Below are positions 7,270 through 12,367 of a stretch of DNA of 12,662 bases, piece by piece. The translations under genes and the position numbers were made by a program. Each line of letters starts with the position of its first letter. The first letter of the stretch is position 1. The stretch covers positions 1 through 12,662 of the forward strand of contig JAACZX010000022.1 of the NCBI GenBank assembly GCA_009996555.1, in the 5' to 3' direction. The notes beneath the pieces were generated by a model. The model searched no databases, was not told the origin of the DNA, and worked only from the letters and a program-made list of their open reading frames with translations. The stretch is from Chitinophagaceae bacterium. GTDB lineage: Bacteria > Bacteroidota > Bacteroidia > Chitinophagales > Chitinophagaceae.

Positions 7270-8235
7270 TTAGCGAAAGCGTACACTGATTGCAAAAGCA
7301 CCGTACACTTCCTGCGGCTGGATCATTGACTTTGCTTCACGTTGTTTGAAATGATAATAAGCGGAGAAACCGATCACCGGTCCTGAAACGCTGAACCCGG
7401 TTTTGATGATATAGATAAACGGGTTGAGGGGAGATGTATATGTTCCTTTGTTTTTGCTGAACAACGGACCCTGCACGGTTGCATTGTAAGCCTGCGCCAT
7501 GAGCATGGGTTCCAGGAAAAAGACAAACTCTTGACGATGGTAATTTTGCTTGCTGTTACGACCCAGTCTTCCGGTCCAGTATGCTGTTTCTGTTTCTGCA
7601 TCCATTTTACCGGTTTTGAATAAAAGCCCGGCAGCGGCATTGGTAAATGTATTGCCCAGCATTGCTTTACCGGCAGCGTGAAGTGAAACATTCTTTGCAA
7701 CAGCAAGCGGGTGATAATAACGAAGCGATGCATTCAATCCCGGTTCATTGTTCACCTGGTTTTCCCAACCATATATTTTGTAAAGACCAATGAGCTTATG
7801 GTAATTTGTTTGTACTGCTTTGCCTCCAGCAGCAGGGCCGACAACACCTGCCACAACATCCCACTGCAGCACACTGCTGTTATGGTAAACATTGGTTTGT
7901 CCGTAGCTGCCATAGAGCCAGCCTGCATACGGACGATCCTGCTTTTCCAGTACCTGTTCCAGTGAACGGCGGTTGAGGTATGGGTTAAAGATCATTTGCC
8001 CGGCTTCTATACGATGGAGTTTTTGTGCCAGCTTTGCAGGTTGTTTGTTGTTGGCAAGCCACTGGTATTTTACAAACAGTCCGTTGGAATAATAGCGATC
8101 CTGTTTTGTGAAGTTGTAATTGTCATTTTCAGTGGTAATGGTGAGTTCGGCTGTGCGTGCTGTGGTTGTTTGCTGGGCGGAACCAACAATTGCAGAACAG
8201 AGAAAAAGAAGCAGGAGAAGGGCTGAATGACGCAT
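7270..8235 (-). CDS. LpxR-family lipid A deacylase (outer-membrane, DUF2219)
   Basis: I choose ATG 8235 (321 residues); a TTG three codons upstream is the alternative. The N-terminus is a clear signal peptide (MRHSALLLLLFLCSAIVGSA, cut near 20). The mature part shows the LpxR signature: TTENDNY with N37/D38 equivalent to the catalytic Asn/Asp pair, QDRYYSNGLFVKY (a Ser replaces the usual Thr), QDRPYAGWLYGSYG, and GVVGPAAGGKAVQTNYHKLIG, whose His fits the catalytic His. The rest is alternating beta strands ending in ISVRFR, as expected for a 12-stranded outer-membrane barrel. LpxR enzymes remove the 3'-acyloxyacyl chain of lipid A in a Ca2+-dependent way; the Bacteroidota members are mostly uncharacterised. 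The minus-strand sequence TAAACTTGC (8241-8249) just before the ATG could be a -7 box with one mismatch. Followed 9 bp later by the omega-amidase gene. Confidence 0.85.
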   Translation of the reverse strand: MRHSALLLLLFLCSAIVGSAQQTTTARTAELTITTENDNYNFTKQDRYYSNGLFVKYQWLANNKQPAKLAQKLHRIEAGQMIFNPYLNRRSLEQVLEKQDRPYAGWLYGSYGQTNVYHNSSVLQWDVVAGVVGPAAGGKAVQTNYHKLIGLYKIYGWENQVNNEPGLNASLRYYHPLAVAKNVSLHAAGKAMLGNTFTNAAAGLLFKTGKMDAETETAYWTGRLGRNSKQNYHRQEFVFFLEPMLMAQAYNATVQGPLFSKNKGTYTSPLNPFIYIIKTGFSVSGPVIGFSAYYHFKQREAKSMIQPQEVYGAFAISVRFR

Positions 8236-8288
8236 GCAGTGCAAGTTTACGAAAACAAATTATCTGTCTGTTAAATTGCATTACCTGT

Positions 8289-8750
8289 TTAGCGAAGCAG
8301 TTCGCTGATCACATTTTGTTCGTATCCTTTCTGCAACAGGTAATCGCTGAGTTTCTTTTTACGGATGAAGTGATTGGTTTCGCCTTTCAGTTGTTTCAGT
8401 TTTTGATCGCAGAGTTTTTGTGCTGTTGACCAGTAATCTTCTTCACTAATTATTTTCAATGCTTTTTTGATGACATACTCACTCACCTGTTTTTGTTTGA
8501 GTTCGTATTTGATCTTGATACGGCCCCATTGCTTCATACGGAAGCGCCCGCCTGCAAACTGGATGGCGAAGCGTTCTTCGTTGAGATAGTCTTCTTCAAT
8601 CAGTTTCGACAAGAGATCCTCCACATCTGTTTTACGTAAACCAAAACCATAGAGTTTTTCTTTTACCTCGCTGTGGCAACGTTCCTGGTAAGCACAATAA
8701 TGCTTTGCTTTTTGATGGGCTTGCTCTTTCGTGAGTTGTTGTTTGTACAT
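8289..8750 (-). CDS. recX: RecX-family regulator of RecA
   Basis: From ATG 8750 the protein has 153 residues, a normal RecX length. The frame is open further upstream, but that extension runs through the repeat zone and has no family character, so it is excluded. The sequence is helical and charged, with the three-helix repeats of RecX: AHQKAKHYCAYQERCHSEVKEKL, then LIEEDYLNEERFAIQFAGGRFRMKQWGRIKIKYELKQK (the conserved DYLNDERFAxxFVxxRxxxxxGxxxIxxEL block), and a C-terminal repeat with KLSDYLLQKGYEQNVISELL. RecX binds RecA filaments in the cytoplasm and limits recombination and SOS activity; recA is not within the window. A perfect -7 box lies 8 bp upstream of the ATG. The gap to the lpxR-like gene is 53 bp, with no terminator seen. 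Confidence 0.9.
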   Translation of the reverse strand: MYKQQLTKEQAHQKAKHYCAYQERCHSEVKEKLYGFGLRKTDVEDLLSKLIEEDYLNEERFAIQFAGGRFRMKQWGRIKIKYELKQKQVSEYVIKKALKIISEEDYWSTAQKLCDQKLKQLKGETNHFIRKKKLSDYLLQKGYEQNVISELLR

Positions 8751-8758
8751 GAGTGGAG

Positions 8759-8794
8759 CAAATGTAAGAAGCAGGAAAGAGTTTTTCCCACAAA
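8759..8794 (-). promoter_or_regulatory. candidate recX promoter at the edge of the repeat zone
   Basis: On the minus strand TACATTTG (8766 to 8759) matches TAnnTTTG exactly. A TTTG (8794 to 8791) lies 24 bp upstream, slightly far for a -33 element, and falls inside the first CACAAAGACACAACG repeat. The RNA start would fall at or just before the recX ATG, so the transcript may be leaderless or nearly so. The repeat therefore supplies part of the promoter region. Confidence 0.4.
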
Positions 8795-8878
8795 GACACA
8801 ACGTACACAAAGCAAGCATTGGCAGGTATACGCAGTGATGTTTAAACCGATGCACAGTTTGTATTTGCACTTGCATCG
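8768..8878 (+). repeat. tandem repeat unit 1 (111 bp)
   Basis: Begins GAAGCAGG and ends TTGCATCG. In order it contains a fragment of the nucleosidase 5' end (GAAGCAGG...GAGTTT), a TTCCCACAAAGACACAACG block with a second CACAAAG, CAAGCATTGGCAGGTATA, and a second nucleosidase-like stretch (8841-8878). Compared by eye with unit 2 it shows six substitutions, one single-base deletion and one 6-bp indel. It occupies the space directly upstream of recX. Confidence 0.85.
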
Positions 8879-8901
8879 GAAGCAGGAGAAGAGTTTACTG
8901 G
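8841..8901 (+). pseudogene. fragment of the nucleosidase 5' coding region, copy 1
   Basis: Sixty-one bp nearly identical to bases 9152-9210 of the intact gene. Read in the corresponding frame it encodes DAQFVFALASEAGEEFT, against DALFVFALASEAAEEFT in the gene. A TAA lies in frame just before it (8843-8845) and there is no start codon, so it is not expressed as protein. The Gly in place of the second Ala is the residue I would expect in relatives, which hints that this copy may keep an older state. Confidence 0.7.
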
Positions 8902-8996
8902 TTTCCCACAAAGACACAACGTGCACAAAGCAAGCATTGGCAGGTATAAGCATTGATATTTAAACCGATACACAGTTTGTATTTGCACTTGTATCG
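8879..8996 (+). repeat. tandem repeat unit 2 (118 bp)
   Basis: Head-to-tail copy of unit 1, beginning GAAGCAGGAGAAGAGTTT and ending TTGTATCG. It has an extra ACTGGT after GAGTTT, which corresponds to the continuation TTTACGG of the intact nucleosidase gene, so here the gene fragment extends slightly further before the CCCACAAAGACACAACG block starts. Confidence 0.85.
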
Positions 8997-9014
8997 GAAG
9001 CAGGAGAAGAGTTT
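8959..9014 (+). pseudogene. fragment of the nucleosidase 5' coding region, copy 2
   Basis: Fifty-six bp corresponding to copy 1 and to the intact gene from 9152. The matching frame encodes DTQFVFALVSEAGEEF. The changes Ala to Thr and Ala to Val come from G to A and C to T at positions that pair with each other in the inverted repeat CCGATACA/TGTATCGG. No start codon is in frame. Confidence 0.7.
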
Positions 9015-9041
9015 TTCCCACAAAGACACAACGAGCACAAC
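8997..9041 (+). repeat. partial third repeat unit
   Basis: Begins GAAGCAGGAGAAGAGTTT and carries the CCCACAAAGACACAACG block followed by AGCACAACG. It then departs from units 1 and 2 into unique sequence with CTCAGTGATGTTTATGTGATG, which still resembles the GCAGTGATGTTTAAACCGATG of unit 1. The unique part (about 9042-9116) is the real upstream region of the nucleosidase gene. Confidence 0.7.
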
Positions 9042-9105
9042 GAATGTAATTGCCCGTTTGCTCAGTGATGTTTATGTGATGTGGGCGCTTATTATTACAA
9101 TCGTT

Positions 9106-9112
9106 TATTTTG
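9106..9112 (+). promoter_or_regulatory. possible -7 element of the nucleosidase gene
   Basis: TATTTTG ends only 4 bp before the ATG at 9117. It is one base shorter than the TAnnTTTG consensus. If used, transcription would start about at the ATG and the mRNA would be leaderless. No clear TTTG is seen at the proper -33 distance, so this is a weak call. Confidence 0.3.
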
Positions 9113-9116
9113 CAGC

Positions 9117-9701
9117 ATGGCTTCAGCATTATCCCTTCAACATCAACTTCCGTTAAACGATGCATTGTTTGTATTTGCACTTGCATCGGAAGCAGCAGAA
9201 GAGTTTACGGATTGTAACACACTCATTACCGGTATTGGAAAAGTAAGTGCAGCGTATGCACTCACCAAATACATTGCACAGCACAAACCTGCTATGATCA
9301 TTAATCTTGGTTCGGCAGGCAGTAATACCTTCAGCAAAGGCGAAATAGTTTGCTGCACAACATTTATTCAACGGGATATGGATGTGCGTGGATTAGGCTT
9401 TCAACTTTACGAAACACCATTGAGCGGTATTGATCCCGTATTGAAATATGGTATAGAGATCGATGGTTTACCGCAAGGCATTTGCGGTACGGGCGACAGT
9501 TTTGAGATGAATCATGCTGTTACGGATTATACTGTTGTGGAGATGGAAGCATACCCGCTTGCCTTGATCGCACAAAAAGAAAACATTCCTTTTCTGTGTT
9601 TAAAATATATATCGGATGGTGCTGATGGCTCTGCTGCAGATGACTGGAACGAACTGGTGCATAAAGCAGCGGTGGCATTCCGGGAGTTGTTGTTTGCTTA
9701 G
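9117..9701 (+). CDS. MTA/SAH nucleosidase-like protein (PNP/UDP phosphorylase superfamily)
   Basis: ATG 9117 gives 194 residues; an upstream GTG (9081) would add a 12-residue stretch overlapping the promoter-like box. The protein is shorter than classical MTAN (about 230) but keeps the landmarks: FVFALASEAAEEF (18-30), where E25 fits the N-terminal acid/base Glu; ITGIGKVSAAYALT (37-50); IINLGSAGS (61-69); CGTGDSF (123-129); VEMEAYPLA (141-149) with E144, the ribose-binding Glu; and YISDGAD (164-170), where D167 fits the catalytic Asp. Family members cleave the glycosidic bond of methylthioadenosine or S-adenosylhomocysteine in the cytoplasm (methionine salvage, which would fit the nearby omega-amidase). 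Substrate is not certain; futalosine or other purine nucleosides are possible. Fragments of its own 5' end are repeated upstream. Confidence 0.8.
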   Translation: MASALSLQHQLPLNDALFVFALASEAAEEFTDCNTLITGIGKVSAAYALTKYIAQHKPAMIINLGSAGSNTFSKGEIVCCTTFIQRDMDVRGLGFQLYETPLSGIDPVLKYGIEIDGLPQGICGTGDSFEMNHAVTDYTVVEMEAYPLALIAQKENIPFLCLKYISDGADGSAADDWNELVHKAAVAFRELLFA

Positions 9702-9760
9702 GTGTGCCATACCTGTTGCAGGCTGATAAACCGCATGCTCTACCTGGAGGTATGGCATAC
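9702..9760. repeat. inverted repeat with 13-bp arms directly after the nucleosidase stop
   Basis: Arms GTGTGCCATACCT (9702-9714) and AGGTATGGCATAC (9748-9760) pair over 13 positions with one G-T pair. They enclose 33 bases, and a smaller hairpin (CCTG-TTG-CAGG, 9712-9722) competes with the left arm. There is no T tract after it on either strand, so it is not a standard terminator; it could be a REP/MITE-like element or an mRNA 3'-end structure. No target-site duplication is seen. Confidence 0.6.
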
Positions 9761-9762
9761 GT

Positions 9763-9790
9763 AAAAAGGCCCCTGTAAGAATAGAGGGGC
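9763..9790 (-). terminator. probable intrinsic terminator for the minus-strand gene at 9917-10246
   Basis: On the minus strand a 6-bp perfect stem, GCCCCT/AGGGGC (9790-9785 with 9774-9769), with a 10-base loop is followed by C and five T (9767-9763). It lies about 130 bp behind the stop codon of the small Cys-rich gene. On the plus strand no T tract follows. Confidence 0.5.
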
Positions 9791-9916
9791 ATGGGTCCAA
9801 AACTCAGGGTATTCACTCCCCAATCAACCTTGTGCCGGGCTTAGCTGTTCGTGATCGGTTTCCTGTTTTTTACAGCAACGCAACACCTGTATGAACACAT
9901 GCCCGGGCTTAGTATT
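9791..9916. other. noncoding gap with a short direct repeat
   Basis: No credible gene. It holds two copies of CCGGGCTTAG (9835-9844 and 9903-9912), 68 bp apart, the second ending 4 bp before the stop of the following minus-strand gene. The remaining sequence shows nothing recognisable; it would be the 3' untranslated region of that gene if the terminator at 9763-9790 is used. Confidence 0.35.
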
Positions 9917-10246
9917 TTATTGCTGAAACAGTGCGAGCATGGATTGTGCCTGCTGCTCTGTATCAGCTTCATCGAGTAATTCATTGAAACGCTTGATCTC
10001 CCTGCCGGAAAAAAGAAAGTGTGTACCGGCAGCAGCTGTTTGCACAACCACGCATTTACAATGCTCATTGCTCAGTTGCAGGCTGTGTTTATACTGCTGT
10101 TGTATTGTGCGGCGAAAGGAGTGGAAGTCTTTTTCTTCGAGTGTAAGCATTACACACAAATAAGCTAATTGGTACTGCCCGCATTGGTTGCAATACACAA
10201 CATATCCGTCTTCACCGCAGTATAATGTTTGAAAGTGGCAACTCAT
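9917..10246 (-). CDS. small Cys-rich protein of unknown function
   Basis: Protein of 109 residues starting MSCHFQTLYCGEDGYVVYC. It contains seven Cys: C3, C10, C19 and C22 (CNQCG), C31, and C63/C65 (CKC). The CxxCG knuckle with the neighbouring C3-H4 and C10 suggests one zinc-ribbon-like site, but this is inference. The C-terminal third is helical and acidic. I have a vague memory of similar small proteins in Bacteroidota annotated only as domains of unknown function, and assign nothing. There is no signal peptide, so it is cytoplasmic. It is a single gene on the minus strand, with a likely terminator further downstream. The frame is supported by its ATG start, its length and lack of better alternatives in the other frames. 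Confidence 0.6.
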   Translation of the reverse strand: MSCHFQTLYCGEDGYVVYCNQCGQYQLAYLCVMLTLEEKDFHSFRRTIQQQYKHSLQLSNEHCKCVVVQTAAAGTHFLFSGREIKRFNELLDEADTEQQAQSMLALFQQ

Positions 10247-10445
10247 AGTTGTACAAACTTCGGTTGCTGTATGTTGTTTTGTTTACATGATTGGGAAAAC
10301 GATTTACGCAAAAGGGAAACCGGAACGTTTTAACAATATCACTGCGAAGAATGAAGCCGTCTTTTTCTTTCCGGTTACTGTGTAAGTCTTTGCACAAATG
10401 AAAAAGGGTGATTGCTCACCCTTTGTTTGTTTGTTACCAATTTGT
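10247..10445. other. intergenic gap between two minus-strand genes
   Basis: Contains the terminator at 10401-10424 and the upstream region of the Cys-rich gene. A box GAAGTTTG on the minus strand, just before the ATG at 10246, is a poor match to the -7 consensus. A 61-codon minus-strand frame here crosses into the Cys-rich gene in another frame and has no protein-like features. Confidence 0.4.
10401..10424 (-). terminator. rho-independent terminator of the ABM-like gene
   Basis: A perfect 9-bp stem, AAAGGGTGA/TCACCCTTT (10403-10411 with 10416-10424), closes a 4-base loop. On the minus strand the stem runs into a TTTTT tract (10405-10401), 22 bp after the stop codon of the gene at 10446-10745. 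On the plus strand it is followed by a GTTTGTTTG run, so weak termination there is possible. Confidence 0.8.
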
Positions 10446-10745
10446 TCAGGCATAGGCATGTTCTGTTTCGCCAATGTACACGTAGTGTGCGGGGTAAACG
10501 ACCGGTCTTCCTCCGCTGAAGCCGTTCTTTTCCAGCAGCGGCATTAATGTTTCTGTAAACGCATCAAATGCTTCCTGTGATTCCCATACATCTACCACAC
10601 ACCAGGCACCGGGTTTTTCAAAACCCACATGCGAAATAATTCCCCTGGGATGTTCATGTCCTGCAGCTTTGAGGTCGTCCCAGATCTGGTTGTACTGCCG
10701 GGCATTCCCACCGGCAATGTTGAACTCCACAACAATCTGTTTCAT
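10446..10745 (-). CDS. small ABM-type (dimeric alpha/beta barrel) protein
   Basis: Protein of 99 residues. The pattern IVVEFNIAG, a helix (ARQYNQIWDDLKAAG), GIISHVGFEKPGAWCVVDVWESQEAFDAFTETLMPLLEKNG and a final VVYPAHYVYIG strand fits the beta-alpha-beta-beta-alpha-beta ferredoxin-like fold of antibiotic-biosynthesis-monooxygenase (ABM/Dabb) proteins; VVDVWESQEAFDAF is the most typical piece. Members act as small cofactor-free oxygenases, heme-degrading enzymes or simply unknown binding proteins, usually as dimers in the cytoplasm. No catalytic residue set can be claimed here. It is a single gene with its own terminator behind it and a promoter-like element about 80 bp upstream, divergent from the chrA-like gene. 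Confidence 0.7.
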   Translation of the reverse strand: MKQIVVEFNIAGGNARQYNQIWDDLKAAGHEHPRGIISHVGFEKPGAWCVVDVWESQEAFDAFTETLMPLLEKNGFSGGRPVVYPAHYVYIGETEHAYA

Positions 10746-10824
10746 GTTACTTGTTTTTAGTGATGAAAACGGAAACGGAGTTTCAGCGCTATCATGATCA
10801 GTAGGTATTCAGGGGGAGGAACAG

Positions 10825-10857
10825 CAAAGGTACTGTGTAAAGGGAGGGGTTTGCAAG
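10825..10857 (-). promoter_or_regulatory. candidate promoter for the ABM-like gene
   Basis: TACCTTTG on the minus strand (10832 to 10825) is an exact TAnnTTTG match. CTTG (10857 to 10854) lies 21 bp upstream and is a near-consensus -33 element. The RNA leader would be roughly 70 bases long before the ATG at 10745. Confidence 0.5.
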
Positions 10858-10956
10858 CGAAAGTTATGCACCGGCATATCCTTTACCTTCTGGTCTGCAC
10901 GAAAGCGAACAGGTGGTTATGGAAAACCCATATCCGTCGTTAAAAAAATAAACCTA

Positions 10957-10973
10957 CTTGTCTTGTAGACTAA
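10957..10973. promoter_or_regulatory. possible operator upstream of the chrA-like gene
   Basis: GTCT-TGT-AGAC (10960-10970) is an exact short inverted repeat within CTTGTCTTGTAGACTAA, 48 bp before the ATG at 11019. The size and position would suit a TetR-like repressor, but no regulator gene lies in the window. No TAnnTTTG box is seen in this gap. Confidence 0.25.
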
Positions 10974-11018
10974 TTGAAAAATAATCCGTTTGTTTGCCAA
11001 CGGTCAATAGTTCCTGTT

Positions 11019-12338
11019 ATGATACAAAAACCAACCTTCCGGGAAGCGCTCCGGTTCTGGGTAAAGCTGGGCTTTATCAGTTTTGGCGGCCCTGCGGGGC
11101 AGGTTGCCATTATGCACGAGTTCCTGGTAGATAAAAAGAAATGGATCAGCGACAGTAAGTTCCTGCATGCATTGAATTACTGTATGATCCTGCCGGGGCC
11201 TGAAGCACAGCAGCTGGCCACTTATATCGGCTGGATGCTGCACGGCACCCTTGGCGGGCTGGCTGCGGGAATACTGTTTGTGCTGCCATCGATGTTTATC
11301 CTGCTTGGCTTAAGTGCGGTGTATGTTTCCTTTGGTCATGTGCCGCTGGTGTATGCCCTGTTTGGCGGGTTAAAGCCTGCTGTGATCGCCATTGTGCTGC
11401 TGGCCCTGCTGAAGATCGGGAAGAAGTCGCTACTGAGCCCGTTTCATTACCTGGTTGCAGCAGCAGCGTTTGTCTGCATTTTCTTTTTACATCTTCCTTT
11501 TCCGCTGATCATTGTTGGTGCCATTGTTACCGCTGCTGTTACACGCAGGTTTTTTCCATTCTTATTTGAAACGGGTAACAGGAAGGAAGCAGCCAGGGAT
11601 CTTGATGAGAGCGGTTATTTTATTAACAAGCATACAAAGGTGGAAGGTGTGGGTTTTAACCCCCGCCGTTTCTGGAAGCAGGCGGGTACAGGTGTATTGC
11701 TGTGGACCGCTTCACTGGCCTTGTTTTATTTTTTTACCAGCGATTTTGTTTTCTGGAAACAGCTAGCTTTCTTTTTTACACAGGCTGCACTGGTAACATT
11801 TGGCGGTGCTTATGCTGTGCTGCCGTATGTGGCGCAGGTGAGTGTTGAGCAATTTCACTGGTTGTCGAACCTGCAAATGATCGACGGGCTTGCGCTGGGT
11901 GAAACCACACCCGGTCCGTTGATCATGATTTTGGTGTTTGTTGGTTTTATGGCGGGGTATAACCGGTTCGATCAATCCATTGTGATGGGTTCGCTGGGGC
12001 TGGTGGCCACCACGTTCTATACTTTTCTTCCCTGCTTCCTGTTTATTTTCATGGGTGCACCGTTGATTGAACGCACACAGGAGAACAAGACGGTGAAGCA
12101 AATTCTGTCGCTTGTTACTGCTGCGGTGGTGGGGGTGGTGCTGAACCTTAGCATTTACCTGGGTAAGGCGGTGTTGTTTCCGAAGGAGTTTTCGGCGGCG
12201 GGGCTTGACCTGCTGTCGTTGATATGGGTGTTGCTTTCGTTTGTGGCGATGTACAGGTTTAAGGTGGGGATGATCAGCTGGATTGTTGTGAGTGCACTGT
12301 TCGGGATGATCCGTTATTTGCTGGAGCAGGGTTTATGA
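11019..12338 (+). CDS. chrA: ChrA-family chromate ion transporter, two-domain form
   Basis: From ATG 11019 the protein has 439 residues, the length of the two-domain CHR family; a TTG at 10974 would add 15 residues without membrane or family features. The first CHR domain shows FGGPAGQVAIMH (22-33) and LPGPEAQQLATYIGWMLHGTLGG (58-80). The second repeats the theme with FGGAYAVLPYV (261-271) and GETTPGPLIMILVFVGF (from 295). About ten hydrophobic segments are visible, with a charged cytoplasmic linker (about 190-220) between the halves. Characterised members export chromate by proton-driven transport; many chromosomal members have no tested substrate, so resistance is inferred. The gene is a single unit with no chrB or reductase nearby, and divergent from the ABM-like gene. 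It is followed by a tandem repeat instead of a clear terminator. Confidence 0.92.
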   Translation: MIQKPTFREALRFWVKLGFISFGGPAGQVAIMHEFLVDKKKWISDSKFLHALNYCMILPGPEAQQLATYIGWMLHGTLGGLAAGILFVLPSMFILLGLSAVYVSFGHVPLVYALFGGLKPAVIAIVLLALLKIGKKSLLSPFHYLVAAAAFVCIFFLHLPFPLIIVGAIVTAAVTRRFFPFLFETGNRKEAARDLDESGYFINKHTKVEGVGFNPRRFWKQAGTGVLLWTASLALFYFFTSDFVFWKQLAFFFTQAALVTFGGAYAVLPYVAQVSVEQFHWLSNLQMIDGLALGETTPGPLIMILVFVGFMAGYNRFDQSIVMGSLGLVATTFYTFLPCFLFIFMGAPLIERTQENKTVKQILSLVTAAVVGVVLNLSIYLGKAVLFPKEFSAAGLDLLSLIWVLLSFVAMYRFKVGMISWIVVSALFGMIRYLLEQGL

Positions 12339-12367
12339 GGGTGATTGGAGGTTTGGAATTTGGGAGA

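Noticed and set aside
6874..7329. 151-codon plus-strand frame
   Set aside because: Antisense to the omega-amidase gene, whose catalytic triad and family motifs are clear.
8768..9041. CRISPR array
   Set aside because: Units are over 110 bp, nearly identical throughout with no unique spacers, and no cas genes are present.
8842..9186. A 114-codon minus-strand frame across the repeat array, and related frames that start with MQVQIQT
   Set aside because: They arise from the repeat units themselves; the same peptide words recur because the DNA repeats, and there is no family character or proper start region.
9520..9816. 98-codon minus-strand frame over the end of the nucleosidase gene
   Set aside because: Antisense shadow of a supported gene; the rest covers the inverted repeat and terminator.
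10212..10397. 61-codon minus-strand frame
   Set aside because: Overlaps the Cys-rich gene start in another frame, has no recognisable features and no good start context.
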